Positions 1 through 8,617 are shown, numbered from the stretch's first letter. The stretch: 32,165 nt of DNA from Pseudomonadota bacterium (GCA_023417315.1 JAEZFW010000061.1:1-32165), one strand, 5' to 3'. Notes: generated by a model not told the origin, from the letters alone. Made by a program: numbers and translations.

Positions 1-22
1 GCACTTTCGCGCCTCCTCCCAA

Positions 23-47
23 CCCTCCCCCGCTTCGCAAGGGAGGG
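23..47. repeat. Imperfect GC-rich palindrome, copy 1 of an intergenic hairpin family
   Basis: Arms CCCTCCCCCGC (23-33) and GCAAGGGAGGG (37-47) pair around a TTC loop with two mismatched pairs. The same hairpin, perfect, recurs at 8561-8585, so this is a dispersed intergenic repeat of the REP type. It could also act as a terminator for a gene left of the window. No gene is recognisable between here and 279. Confidence 0.6.
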
Positions 48-279
48 AACATGGGACGAGAGGCGCCCCGCGCTAGTGTTCCCCGGACAGCAATGCGTGA
101 AGACGAGGGCCCATCTGAAGCAAAGAAACATGAATCCGCGTCGGCGCGAGTATGCGCATGCGACGAGCAGCAGTGCCGACGGACCGAGCGGCAGCCAGTG
201 CGGACGAAGTGACGAATAACCAATTGCGAGCAAACCGAAACTCGCAACGCGAGCTGCGATCCCGATCTATAGTGGGCCC

Positions 280-1395
280 ATGTCGTCCACGACCAGTTAC
301 CGAGAGCACTTCGCACCCCCACGCGTACGCGGCGTGGCGCTTGCGTTCGGTTGGAGGCGATTGTCGCTCGCGCTCGGTTTGTCAGCGCTGTTTGGTGCAG
401 CGAATAGTCTCCCCGCAACGATGCCGCCTTTGAGCGTCACGGTGGGTCACGCGATCGTCGTGGGTCTGGTAGCCGTGCTCGCTTACGGTCTCTTCGAACA
501 GCGGCCGCTGCGGCTGCCGCCTTGGCTACCGCGATGGGCGCTGCAGCTCGTCGGTGTGATGATCGCCATTCCGGCAGGCGTCTTGTTCGCGCACTTGATT
601 TCGATGGCGATCGATATTCATGCGGCGCACGAGCAGCCGCAGATGATGAATCTCATCGTTCTGCTAGTGGAAGGTCTTCTATTTGGACCGTGGATCGCAC
701 TCGGCGCAATGCTGCGACAGCGCGATATCTTCGCTCGCGAACAGGCGCTCGAGTTCGAGCTCGAACGCAGCGAGCTCGAGCGCCGGGCGCTCGATGCGCG
801 CCTGCGGCTGCTACAGGCGCAGGTCGAACCGCACTTTCTATTCAACACGCTCGCGAATGTGCAGGCGCTGGTGGATGCGAACTCACCGCAAGCATCGAAG
901 GTTCTTGCAAACCTGATCGCATACCTTCGCGCCGCCGTGCCGCGCATGCACTCATCGGAGTCGACACTTGCGCAGGAATTGGACCTCGCCCGCGCCTATC
1001 TCGAGCTCATGCAGATGCGCATGCCGGATCGACTTCAGTTCTCACTCCAGATAGAACTCGCAGCGGCGAACTTGCAGTGCCCGCCGATGACGGTGCTCAC
1101 ACTGGTCGAAAACGCCGTTCGCCACGGCATCGACCCCAGCGAAGTGGGCGGACGAATCGACGTCCAAGTGTCCCTGCGAGACGGCCGATGCGTCGTTCGC
1201 GTCGTCGATACCGGCGTCGGCCTGAGAACGCCGAGTAATGGACTCGGCACCGGACTTTCCAACGTGCGGGAGCGAATGCAGCTCGCGTTCGGCGGTCATG
1301 CGCAGTTGCACCTATCGGGAATCGAACCGCACGGTGTCTGCGCAGAGTTGAGCTTCCCTGCGGTGCTGCTATCCGCACGATCGCCCGTCGCCTGA
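280..1395 (+). CDS. LytS/YehU-family membrane sensor histidine kinase
   Basis: A 371-residue inner-membrane histidine kinase of the His_kinase (PF06580) family, which autophosphorylates on histidine and usually passes phosphate to a LytTR-type regulator. About four hydrophobic spans lie in residues 20-145, followed by a charged helical linker (150-180). The phosphoacceptor motif QVEPHFLFNTLAN puts the likely phosphohistidine at H185. The C-terminal ATPase part shows TLVENAVRHGI, DTGVGL and GTGLSNVRERM. The ATG at 280 is the only start that keeps the first membrane span, although its ribosome binding site is weak. The next gene converges on it after 11 bases, so no response regulator follows; a partner could lie left of the window or elsewhere. 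The signal sensed is unknown. Confidence 0.9.
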   Translation: MSSTTSYREHFAPPRVRGVALAFGWRRLSLALGLSALFGAANSLPATMPPLSVTVGHAIVVGLVAVLAYGLFEQRPLRLPPWLPRWALQLVGVMIAIPAGVLFAHLISMAIDIHAAHEQPQMMNLIVLLVEGLLFGPWIALGAMLRQRDIFAREQALEFELERSELERRALDARLRLLQAQVEPHFLFNTLANVQALVDANSPQASKVLANLIAYLRAAVPRMHSSESTLAQELDLARAYLELMQMRMPDRLQFSLQIELAAANLQCPPMTVLTLVENAVRHGIDPSEVGGRIDVQVSLRDGRCVVRVVDTGVGLRTPSNGLGTGLSNVRERMQLAFGGHAQLHLSGIEPHGVCAELSFPAVLLSARSPVA

Positions 1396-1406
1396 GCACC
1401 CAATAA

Positions 1407-2234
1407 TCAAGATCGTATGAACGCCAGTAGATCCGGATTGACCACGTCCGCGTTGATCGTGCACAGCCCATGGCCTAGGCCCTGATAGACCTTGAGTGTG
1501 CCACGCTTCAGCAGCTTGACGGATAACGGGGCGGAGTCAGCGAAAGGCACGATCTGATCATCGTCACCATGCATCACGAGCGTCGGGACGTCGATCTTCT
1601 GGAGATCTTCGGTGAAATCCGTTTCGGAGAATGCCTTGATGCAATCGTAGTGAGGCTTGATGCCTCCCATCATGCCCTGACGCCACCAATTGTCGATGAT
1701 ACCTGGTAGCACCTTGGCATCAGGACGATTGAACCCGTAGAACGGTCCGGATGGCACATCGCGATAGAACTGCGCGCGGTTTGCGACGAGTGCCGCACGA
1801 AACCCGTCGAAAACCTCGATTGGCAGTCCACCGGGATTCTTCTCACTCTTCACCATCACCGGCGGTACCGCGCCGATGAGAACTGCCTTTGCTACACGTC
1901 CGCCGCCACCGTACTGCGCAACATAGCGCGCAACTTCGCCACCCCCTGTCGAGTGCCCGATATGAATGGCGTTCTTGAGATCGAGATGCGCCGCGAGCGC
2001 CGCGACGTCGGCCGCATAAGTATTCATTTCGTTCCCATCGAACGTTTGCGAAGAACGTCCGTGTCCGCGGCGATCGTGCGCGATCACACGGAAGCCTTGC
2101 GCAAGAAAGAACATCAGCTGCGCATCCCAGTCGTCGCTGCTCAACGGCCAGCCATGATGGAACACGAGCGGCTGTCCGCTGCCCCAATCCTTGTAGAAGA
2201 TCTCGACGCCGTCTTTGGTCTTGACGAAGCTCAT
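1407..2234 (-). CDS. Alpha/beta hydrolase, non-heme chloroperoxidase/arylesterase-like
   Basis: A 275-residue cytoplasmic alpha/beta-hydrolase. HHGWPLSSDDWDAQ (oxyanion-hole region, about 26-39), AHDRRGHGRS and the nucleophile elbow GHSTGGGE (Ser95) are typical of the cofactor-free chloroperoxidase/esterase branch. An acidic residue in HGDDDQIVP and a histidine in GLGHGLC complete the triad. The ATG at 2234 is chosen because AAGGAG lies six bases upstream; a longer reading frame to 2279 has no such site. It is the last of three minus-strand hydrolase genes, 78 bases behind the lipase-like gene, and probably co-transcribed with them. Substrate is unknown; peroxidase activity in this family is often a side activity of an esterase. 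Confidence 0.9.
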   Translation of the reverse strand: MSFVKTKDGVEIFYKDWGSGQPLVFHHGWPLSSDDWDAQLMFFLAQGFRVIAHDRRGHGRSSQTFDGNEMNTYAADVAALAAHLDLKNAIHIGHSTGGGEVARYVAQYGGGGRVAKAVLIGAVPPVMVKSEKNPGGLPIEVFDGFRAALVANRAQFYRDVPSGPFYGFNRPDAKVLPGIIDNWWRQGMMGGIKPHYDCIKAFSETDFTEDLQKIDVPTLVMHGDDDQIVPFADSAPLSVKLLKRGTLKVYQGLGHGLCTINADVVNPDLLAFIRS

Positions 2235-2312
2235 GGGACACTCCTTTGAAGTGGAACCTGGGCGATGACTGGACCGCAAGCTCGAGAAGCTGACCGCGCT
2301 GCCGCGAGCGAT

Positions 2313-3137
2313 TCACACCAGCCTTGCATCGATCCAAGCGATGACATCATTCAGGACCTTGTCTTTATCGATGTCATTGAGCAGATCGTGAAAGTGATCT
2401 CGATAGAGCTTGAGTGTCTTGTCCCGCGATCCAGCCTTCTCGTAGAAGAGCTGGCTGCCCGATGGCATCGTCGCCTTGTCGGCAGTGCCATGCATGATGA
2501 GAAGCGGCAATGCGATCGTCGGAAACTCTCGACGCATGCGGTCGGTGGCTTCGAGCAGTGCGGCAACCGTGCGTGCCGGTTGGACTTCACCGAGCGTGAG
2601 CGGATCGGCTTCGAGCGCGCGAAGTGCCGCTGGATCGCGCGTGAAGTCCTTCATCTTGAGCTTCAGTACTGGGAGCTTCGGCGTGATTCGCGCGAAGAGG
2701 CGCACCAACGCAAGCACTGGTGCCGGTGCAGGCACCTCGAATGCGAAGCTTTCGCAGATGAAGCCATCGATCTCGGCCTGATGATCGAGCGCCCACGTGC
2801 ACGAAACGACACCTCCGGCGCTATGTCCTAGAAGGAATGCTTTCTTTTCCGGCTCACGCGACTTCGCTATTCCGATGAATCTGCCGAGATCCTCCGTGTA
2901 CTCGCTGACATCATCTATATAGAACCGCGGTCCGTCCGACCTACCTCGGCCACGGTGATCGTAGGCGTACACCGCAAAGCCCGCGGCGGCGAGCCGCTCT
3001 CCTGCCCACAAATATTGACCGCTATGCGAATTGACCCCGTGGCAGATCACAACGACAGCCTTCGCTGCCGCCTGCGGTCGCCACGAGCGCATGTGCAAGC
3101 GCGTTCCACCGCGACCGACGAAATCTTCTTCTTTCAC
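2313..3137 (-). CDS. Alpha/beta hydrolase, monoacylglycerol lipase/lysophospholipase-like
   Basis: A 274-residue serine hydrolase of the Hydrolase_4 (monoglyceride lipase) family, which typically cleaves monoacylglycerols or lysophospholipids. Motifs: CHGVNSHSGQY (32-42), YDHRGRGRSDG (59-69), nucleophile elbow GHSAGG (Ser106), acidic residue in HGTADKATMPSG and catalytic His in DHFHDLLND. The start is a GTG at 3137: GAGGT sits seven bases upstream and overlaps the TGA stop of the preceding dienelactone hydrolase gene, so the two are translationally linked. The frame stays open to 3440 inside that gene, but the extra N-terminus there is only read-through of its opposite phase. No signal peptide is visible, so the enzyme is probably cytoplasmic. 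Confidence 0.88.
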   Translation of the reverse strand: MKEEDFVGRGGTRLHMRSWRPQAAAKAVVVICHGVNSHSGQYLWAGERLAAAGFAVYAYDHRGRGRSDGPRFYIDDVSEYTEDLGRFIGIAKSREPEKKAFLLGHSAGGVVSCTWALDHQAEIDGFICESFAFEVPAPAPVLALVRLFARITPKLPVLKLKMKDFTRDPAALRALEADPLTLGEVQPARTVAALLEATDRMRREFPTIALPLLIMHGTADKATMPSGSQLFYEKAGSRDKTLKLYRDHFHDLLNDIDKDKVLNDVIAWIDARLV

Positions 3138-3147
3138 GAATGTGACC

Positions 3148-3876
3148 TCAGGCCTGGGCGAGTTGGCGTTTGAAGAACTCGAGCGTGCGAACACGAGCGA
3201 GGCGAGCGGCTTCGGGATCGAAATGCATTCCGTCGTGCCGAGAGAATGCATGGTGACATCCGGGATAACTGAAGAGCTCGAACTTCGGATCGGATGCGAG
3301 CGCAGCGGCGATCGCTCGTTGCGCTGCTTTCGGAATGAATTCATCTTCGGCGGCGAGGTGCATCTGCAAGGGGGTATCGATATCCGCAGCCTCGCCGACG
3401 AACTCCTCGGTGCGTGCGCCGTGAAAGGCGACCGCAGCATCTACTCTCGTACGTGCCGCGGCGAGGAACGTGAGCAAACCACCAAGACAGAATCCCATCA
3501 CGCCTACGCGGCCCGATGCACCGCTGAGCGCACGTGCAGCCGTAACGGTCGCTTCGACATCGCGGACACCCGCATCGAGATCGAAGGCCTGGTACAACGT
3601 GACGCCTTTTCGCCAATCGGGCTGCGTGCGAACGGAAAGATCCACGTGCCTCTCTTGACGCCAGAAGAGCTCCGGACAGAGCGCGATGAATCCTTCAGCC
3701 GCAAGTTCGTCGCAAGTCGCTCGCATGTCCGCGTTGACACCGAACACTTCGTGCAGCACCACGATGACGGGTGCCGGCTGCATCGACGGCCGCGCGAGAT
3801 AGGCATCAAACTCGCCGTCCGCCGAGACGATGCGCAATGCACGCGTGCGATCATCGTGCCAGGCTTGCCCAATCAT
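3148..3876 (-). CDS. Dienelactone hydrolase family protein
   Basis: A 242-residue member of the DLH family (PF01738), near the usual length of about 236. Family enzymes hydrolyse dienelactones in chlorocatechol breakdown, though many homologues act on other esters. HEVFGVN (42-48) carries the conserved Glu, GFCLGG holds the nucleophile Cys130, and AEDEFIP plus HHAFSR supply Asp and His. The ATG at 3876 is preceded by AGGGAAAG; upstream in-frame ATGs lack a site and would add a non-family N-terminus. It is first in a three-gene hydrolase operon and is divergent from the GlxA-type regulator, 70 bases away. Confidence 0.9.
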   Translation of the reverse strand: MIGQAWHDDRTRALRIVSADGEFDAYLARPSMQPAPVIVVLHEVFGVNADMRATCDELAAEGFIALCPELFWRQERHVDLSVRTQPDWRKGVTLYQAFDLDAGVRDVEATVTAARALSGASGRVGVMGFCLGGLLTFLAAARTRVDAAVAFHGARTEEFVGEAADIDTPLQMHLAAEDEFIPKAAQRAIAAALASDPKFELFSYPGCHHAFSRHDGMHFDPEAARLARVRTLEFFKRQLAQA

Positions 3877-3946
3877 GCTCGCGCTTTCCCTGTTGCAGTT
3901 GACGATGCAAGATATGCCTCGGACACGATCGCCGGGATGGACGCAA
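3877..3946. promoter_or_regulatory. Divergent intergenic region, probable regulator binding region
   Basis: Seventy bases separate the starts of the dienelactone hydrolase gene (minus) and the GlxA-type regulator gene (plus). Divergent layout next to an AraC-type regulator suggests shared promoters and an operator here. I could not pick out convincing -35/-10 pairs or a clear operator repeat, so only the region is annotated. Confidence 0.3.
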
Positions 3947-4996
3947 ATGACAAAGAAGGGGCCGCAACTGACAGTTCGCCCGCCGCCCGACATCACGATC
4001 CTGTGCTATCCCGGTGCACAAGCGACGTGCATCCACGGACTCACGGATCTCTTTAGCTACGCCGATCATTTCGCGCGTTTACATGCTGCAGGCTCGTCGG
4101 CCTCCACTCCGTGTCCTGCAACGCCAAGCGACGAACCCCTACTCCGCGTGACGCACTTGCAAGTGTCCGCGCAGCACAATGACTTCGAACCGAATCGAAG
4201 CAGTCCCTGCACTCTCATCATCGTGCCAGCTTCCCAACTTGGACCGCCGGAGCCGAACTACTTACCGCGCATGGGCGAGTGGATTGCCCGCAAGCATCAT
4301 GATGGTGCAATCATTGCTGCGGTCTGCGGGGGCGTGTTTCTGCTTGCTGACGCCGGCTTACTCAGCGGGCGGCGCGCGACGACGCACTGGATGTTTGCAG
4401 CGGAACTCCAACGCAGGCATCCGGAGCTGCGCGTCGAATCCGAGCGTTTAGTCATCGATGAAGGCGACATCATCACCGCCGGCGGCGTCCTTGCATGGGC
4501 CGACATGGGCCTGACACTCGTTGAGCGATTGCTCGGTCGAACCGTGATGTGCAGCACTGCCCGCTTCATGCTCATGGATCCGCCCGGTCGCGAGCAGCGC
4601 TTTTATGGCGAGTTCACACCGCCATTACAGCATGGCGATCGGATGATCGTCTCGATCCAGCATTGGCTGCATGCGAACTCGACCACCGTTTGTTCCATTG
4701 CCGCGCTCTCCGATCGTGCAGGTCTGAGCAGCCGTACTTTCCTGCGACGCTTCGTCAGAGCAACGGGAATGACACCGAGCGAGTATCACCAGCAGCTGCG
4801 CATCGCACGCTGTCGCGAGATGTTGGAATTCACGCGAGCGACGGTGGAGCAAATTGCTGTTGCTGCCGGATATGAGGACGTCAGAGGGTTTCGACGCACT
4901 TTCAAGCGCGTGATAGGCCTATCGCCGGCGGAGTATCGGCGGCGATTTCAACCTCGCAAGGTGCAGCAGGCTGAAGTATCGAGCATGGATCGATAG
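3947..4996 (+). CDS. GlxA-family transcriptional regulator (DJ-1/PfpI-like domain plus AraC HTH)
   Basis: A 349-residue regulator. The N-terminal half (about 12-190) is a DJ-1/PfpI-type domain; AAVCGGVFLLADAGLLSG followed by RRATTHW matches the elbow region of FtrA/GlxA-type proteins. The C-terminal AraC-type double helix-turn-helix (about 255-340) includes RFVRATGMTPSEYHQQLR and YEDVRGFRRTFKRVIGLSP. The ATG at 3947 follows a GGGATGGA stretch and gives a family-like N-terminus; earlier in-frame ATGs overlap the divergent gene. Its divergent position makes it the likely regulator of the three hydrolase genes at 1407-3876. The ligand is unknown. Confidence 0.92.
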   Translation: MTKKGPQLTVRPPPDITILCYPGAQATCIHGLTDLFSYADHFARLHAAGSSASTPCPATPSDEPLLRVTHLQVSAQHNDFEPNRSSPCTLIIVPASQLGPPEPNYLPRMGEWIARKHHDGAIIAAVCGGVFLLADAGLLSGRRATTHWMFAAELQRRHPELRVESERLVIDEGDIITAGGVLAWADMGLTLVERLLGRTVMCSTARFMLMDPPGREQRFYGEFTPPLQHGDRMIVSIQHWLHANSTTVCSIAALSDRAGLSSRTFLRRFVRATGMTPSEYHQQLRIARCREMLEFTRATVEQIAVAAGYEDVRGFRRTFKRVIGLSPAEYRRRFQPRKVQQAEVSSMDR

Positions 4997-5219
4997 CTCC
5001 TCAGACTGACCCTCTTCGGTAGAGCATCGTCAACGTATCCAAAATTGGATATCCCATCGGCACTCGAGGATGTGATCTCGTCCACACCTGAGCGTTAGCA
5101 CGCAGCAATGCGTGACATAGTGCACCGCCAGTTCAAGCAGCGTGCAGTGAGAATGCAGCTCTACGTGGGCTAGTCGTACGCGACGGGCTCTTTCGCAGGA
5201 CACTGACGCAGAGAGTGAA

Positions 5220-7607
5220 ATGGCGCGTTCGTATGTTCGTCTAATCCCCCTTCTCCTTCTGGGCTTGCCTGTTCCAGGAAACGCCAAGAACGCAGTAGTC
5301 GAGCTCGTTCCCGGCCAACCGATTCAGAGTCAGATCGATGCGAGCGATGAGCGCTTCATGGGCTACTCGTACGACATCTATGCACTCAAGGGCAAGGGTG
5401 GCGATCAGTTCAAAGTGAAAGCGGAATCGGAGGTCGACCTCATTCTTCACGTGAAGCGCGCGAAATCGAACTGGTCGGGGCAGGTCGTGTTCAGTGCCGG
5501 TGAGCAAGGCGGCGAACCCGGCTTGGAAGGTACGCTCGTGCTACCAGATGACGGCACTTACTACGTGCAGGTGTTCACGTGGAAGCGAGGCCTGTTCGGT
5601 CCCTATACCCTGCACGTGGATCCTGTCACCGGCTTCGTCGACGCACAGATTGCAGACGCCACACCTGGCGCGCCGGGTTCGGGAATCAAGGCCTCCGGAC
5701 TACCTGTGTTCCCGGAAGTCCCGAACATCCCCGAGCTCTCGGACATCGCGGCTGCGCGCGTACTGTACGAAGAGCTCACCGCGGACGATTGGACACCGGT
5801 CGTCAGCAGCGGCGGAAAAGGCGCCGTTGCAGATCCGACTGGAAAGCATGTCGACTATATCAAGGGCAATGGACTGTGCGACGGCCAGAGCGGCCCTGTC
5901 GAAGTCCGCTATCAACCGATCAAGGATGCGCCGCGGCAGCTCGTCGTATTCCGCGGGAAAGATGCCAGTTGCGCCGGCCAGATGACCGGCCTCACGCCTG
6001 GCTTCTACTGGTTCTCCGACGGGCAGATCGTAATCGGCAACGTGGAGTTGAGACGCGGCAATCTTCGCGTGCGCGCGACCGGCATGACTGTCAGCTGGAA
6101 CGATGGTCAAATTTGTAGCGGTACGATCGCGGACAACCTGGCGCTTCAGGCGCAGACATGTTGGAGCATCTCGAGCAATGTGGTTCAAAGTGCACTCAAC
6201 GCTCCGCTCGCCTCACCTCATCCCGTGCCTGGTCGCTTGATCTATCCAGGGCTCGGTTACGTCGAAGGTCATTTCCAACAAGGCACGTTTTCGCCGCCGG
6301 CCGAGGCGAGCTTCGTTGCCCACGACAGTTCCTATCGCACGATCGGCGCGATGAGATATCACGAGCGAACGCCTGCTGACGCCGTGCGCCGCACGAAAGC
6401 GCCCGGGCAGTTGTATATGGATGGGCTCACGCGCTTCGAAACGAAGCTGCCGACAGCGCTCGGCCCGGCGGGTGCTTATCTTTACTACGGTCCCGTTGAA
6501 GTCGGTGCGCTTCCACACGATTCGCGTCCCGAGCCGGGCACGCTCGCGCAGTATGCTTCACTCGCGGCTAATTGCCCGCTGCGTCCGACGCTTCCTGTGG
6601 GCTGGTTGCCTTGGGCAGGAGACTGCGCAACTTCGCCGGACCGACTCGATGCCTGGTCCGTGGACGGTCGATTCCGTCTGCGGTTCACGAAGGACTCGGT
6701 AACGGTGCTGCAAGAGTTCAGTGCGGAGCAACCGGCTCGCCCGATCTCCGAATGGCGTGCTACTGCGTTCACGACAGATCGAGTGCCTGGCGTCGTCGGC
6801 ACGGGCGAGCTGTGGCGCGCGAGCGAGCTCGTGTTTCGCGGTGACTTCCGCGGCCTCGCGCCGGAGGGCGCAGGTGACTGTGGCGTGCGCGGCAGTGTCG
6901 AGCTCGAGCCTTGCACGTTTGCAGGTGGCGAGCGCGCCGACGCGCTCTATCTCGCAAGAGTGGAGCAGCGCAAGCTCGAAGCACAGCGAGAAGCCGCGAT
7001 TCGAGCGCGAGAACAAGCGGCAGCCGAAGAGCGCGCGCGTCAAGCAGCAGCGCGTGCGGCTGCGGAACGGCAAGCGGCCGCGCAGCGCGCGGCGCAAAGC
7101 TCCGGCGGCGGCTTCCAGTGGGGCAAGCTCGCGGCGCTGACACTCGGCGCAGTCGCTGCGGGTGCGGGCGATCTCGATCTGGAAGGCCAAACCGATCTCT
7201 TCCTCGGCGCCGTGCAGGATAGTTTTGCGGGGAACAACGGCATGTCGAATCTGCAGTCTGCGGCGTCGAACCTGGGTGCGAGCACAGCTACTTCGAGCTA
7301 TGCATCGAGCTTCAGCTCGGGGAGCGGTGGAGCGTCCGGCGGTTCCTACCCGCCGCGCCCGAATACGCTCGCGGGTCATCCAGCGTGCAGCGGCTACACC
7401 GTCGATAACTACAAGGAGCATTACGCGGCGAACCAGAGCGGCGGCGATGCTCAGCTTCATTCGATGTGCGCGGCCGCATACAACTACTACTGGATGTATC
7501 TGAACGCGATTCGCCAAGGCTACAGCCAGCAGGATTCGGATCGCACGTACGCAGCGTTCCAGGACGCGGCACGCGTCGCGACGAGCTTCTACGCAGGCGC
7601 GCGCTGA
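5220..7607 (+). CDS. Large exported protein of unknown function with PPC-like N-terminal domain
   Basis: A 795-residue protein I do not recognise as a whole. Residues 1-22 are a signal peptide (RLIPLLLLGLPVPGNA then K). Residues about 25-135 resemble a bacterial pre-peptidase C-terminal (PPC) beta-sandwich: a GQPIQSQI opening, YDIYALKGKGGDQFKVK, and a DDGTYYVQVFTWK then GPYTLHVDP ending. The middle (180-560) is beta-rich with scattered cysteines. Residues about 575-625 are a highly charged Ala/Arg/Glu/Gln helix, likely a coiled coil. A Gly/Ser-rich stretch (690-710) leads to a C-terminal helical domain (about 715-795) with two cysteines and many tyrosines. The ATG at 5220 follows a GAGAG stretch. 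It is followed after 23 bases by another exported protein gene, so the two probably form an operon. No catalytic motif is visible. Confidence 0.85.
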   Translation: MARSYVRLIPLLLLGLPVPGNAKNAVVELVPGQPIQSQIDASDERFMGYSYDIYALKGKGGDQFKVKAESEVDLILHVKRAKSNWSGQVVFSAGEQGGEPGLEGTLVLPDDGTYYVQVFTWKRGLFGPYTLHVDPVTGFVDAQIADATPGAPGSGIKASGLPVFPEVPNIPELSDIAAARVLYEELTADDWTPVVSSGGKGAVADPTGKHVDYIKGNGLCDGQSGPVEVRYQPIKDAPRQLVVFRGKDASCAGQMTGLTPGFYWFSDGQIVIGNVELRRGNLRVRATGMTVSWNDGQICSGTIADNLALQAQTCWSISSNVVQSALNAPLASPHPVPGRLIYPGLGYVEGHFQQGTFSPPAEASFVAHDSSYRTIGAMRYHERTPADAVRRTKAPGQLYMDGLTRFETKLPTALGPAGAYLYYGPVEVGALPHDSRPEPGTLAQYASLAANCPLRPTLPVGWLPWAGDCATSPDRLDAWSVDGRFRLRFTKDSVTVLQEFSAEQPARPISEWRATAFTTDRVPGVVGTGELWRASELVFRGDFRGLAPEGAGDCGVRGSVELEPCTFAGGERADALYLARVEQRKLEAQREAAIRAREQAAAEERARQAAARAAAERQAAAQRAAQSSGGGFQWGKLAALTLGAVAAGAGDLDLEGQTDLFLGAVQDSFAGNNGMSNLQSAASNLGASTATSSYASSFSSGSGGASGGSYPPRPNTLAGHPACSGYTVDNYKEHYAANQSGGDAQLHSMCAAAYNYYWMYLNAIRQGYSQQDSDRTYAAFQDAARVATSFYAGAR

Positions 7608-7630
7608 GCGCTCGCACGAGATCGCACGCG

Positions 7631-8536
7631 ATGCGCGCCAGAGCTCTTGTTTCTCTACGCGCGCGTGCGCTCCTACTCGGATGCGCCCTCCAGATCCTCG
7701 CGCTGCCCGCGCTGGCGGAACTGCGCTACTTTTATTGCTACGTTCCCGATGCGGCATCGGGGAACGTGTATGTCTCGGACACGCATCCGGTCGGCCCCGT
7801 CGCCGAGCGTGGCGCGTATGGCGCGGAGTTTCTCGCGTATCTCAAGAAGGAAGGCATGGCGAGCAGCGCGCAGAACGGTTACTGCACGATGCGCGCGAGC
7901 GAAAGCGAGATTCAGCAGTCGCAGCGTGACCTTCTAGCGAGTTGTCGAGAATGCGTCGGCGCGACTCGTCTCTCCACCGTTCCGTGGAACAGAAGGGCCA
8001 CGACGACGCAGGTAGCTCCTTCATCAGTCCTCGCACCGCAAGTTGGCACTTCCGTCGAATCCTCATCCGTTGCTGGACGCGGAGAGTTGTGCGTCACCAA
8101 TGGTTCGGTGACGACCGCTCGGCGACAAGATTGCATCAACAAGAAGCCTGTCTTGCGAGAGGCCGAGGAAGTCCCGACAACAACGACGGCTAGACCTGCA
8201 AAGAAGCGATCGCAGCCATCAGCACCGCCTCGCGCGGAAGCACCGCCGGAATCATCACCTGCACCCGCGCCACGTCGTAAGACACAGGCTTGCACCACCC
8301 TGCCCCGCGAGGTCGACACGGTGATCGTCGTGGTCGATCCGGAAATCTTCGTGACGATGACGCCGGGCACGTACCTTTACATGCGCGATCATCTCGGAAA
8401 TGAGCTCAAGCTCGGCTACGGTAAGCATCGCGTACGACCGGGCACGTACAAGCTCGGAATCTACGGCGTCACGGATCCCCTCAATCCACTCAAGCAGACG
8501 CTGCAGGCGTGCGTCGCCTACTACACGGATTTCTAA
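7631..8536 (+). CDS. Exported protein of unknown function, two domains with a Pro/Thr/Lys-rich linker
   Basis: A 301-residue exported protein of no family I recognise. Residues 1-29 form a signal peptide ending LALPALA. The first domain (about 30-115) begins with RYFYCYVPD and carries cysteines at YCYV, GYCTM and SCREC. A low-complexity linker rich in Thr, Pro, Lys, Arg and Ala (about 140-225) follows. The C-terminal part (about 230-301) looks like a small beta domain with DTVIVVVDPEIFVTMTPG and GKHRVRPGTYKLGIYG. The ATG at 7631 is chosen because it gives an N-terminal signal peptide and starts 23 bases after the previous gene stops; the frame is open further upstream but would overlap that gene. 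Partnership with the 5220 product is inferred from position and shared export only. Confidence 0.8.
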   Translation: MRARALVSLRARALLLGCALQILALPALAELRYFYCYVPDAASGNVYVSDTHPVGPVAERGAYGAEFLAYLKKEGMASSAQNGYCTMRASESEIQQSQRDLLASCRECVGATRLSTVPWNRRATTTQVAPSSVLAPQVGTSVESSSVAGRGELCVTNGSVTTARRQDCINKKPVLREAEEVPTTTTARPAKKRSQPSAPPRAEAPPESSPAPAPRRKTQACTTLPREVDTVIVVVDPEIFVTMTPGTYLYMRDHLGNELKLGYGKHRVRPGTYKLGIYGVTDPLNPLKQTLQACVAYYTDF

Positions 8537-8560
8537 GGCCCGATGATGCCCCCACCCTGA

Positions 8561-8585
8561 CCCTCCCCCGCTTTGCGGGGGAGGG
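8561..8585. terminator. Perfect GC-rich hairpin between convergent genes (repeat family copy 2)
   Basis: CCCTCCCCCGC (8561-8571) pairs perfectly with GCGGGGGAGGG (8575-8585) around a TTT loop. It lies between the stops of two convergent genes (8536 and 8618), where a bidirectional terminator would be expected, but there is no clear T-tract on either strand. A near-copy is at 23-47, so it is also a dispersed repeat. Confidence 0.6.
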
Positions 8586-8617
8586 AATCTTAGCGGGGCG
8601 CGTGGTCGTGACTTCCG

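Noticed and set aside
1..279. Gene remnants at the left edge
   Set aside because: Frames on both strands lack motifs and ribosome binding sites; only the hairpin at 23-47 stands out.
3899..3927. TTGACG in the divergent region as a -35 box for the GlxA-type gene
   Set aside because: No acceptable -10 hexamer occurs at 16-18 bases spacing, so a sigma-70 promoter could not be supported.
3031..4056. A 341-codon plus-strand frame opposite the dienelactone hydrolase
   Set aside because: No recognisable motif; it runs antisense to two well-supported hydrolase genes.
4997..5219. Possible small gene or RNA ahead of the large exported protein
   Set aside because: No frame with a ribosome binding site and no strong stem-loop; only a short AT-rich patch near 5040.
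6558..7757. A 399-codon open frame on the minus strand opposite the large exported protein
   Set aside because: Its product is Arg/Ala/Cys-rich low-quality sequence, as expected of an antisense frame in GC-rich DNA, while the plus-strand gene has a signal peptide and domain-like sequence.
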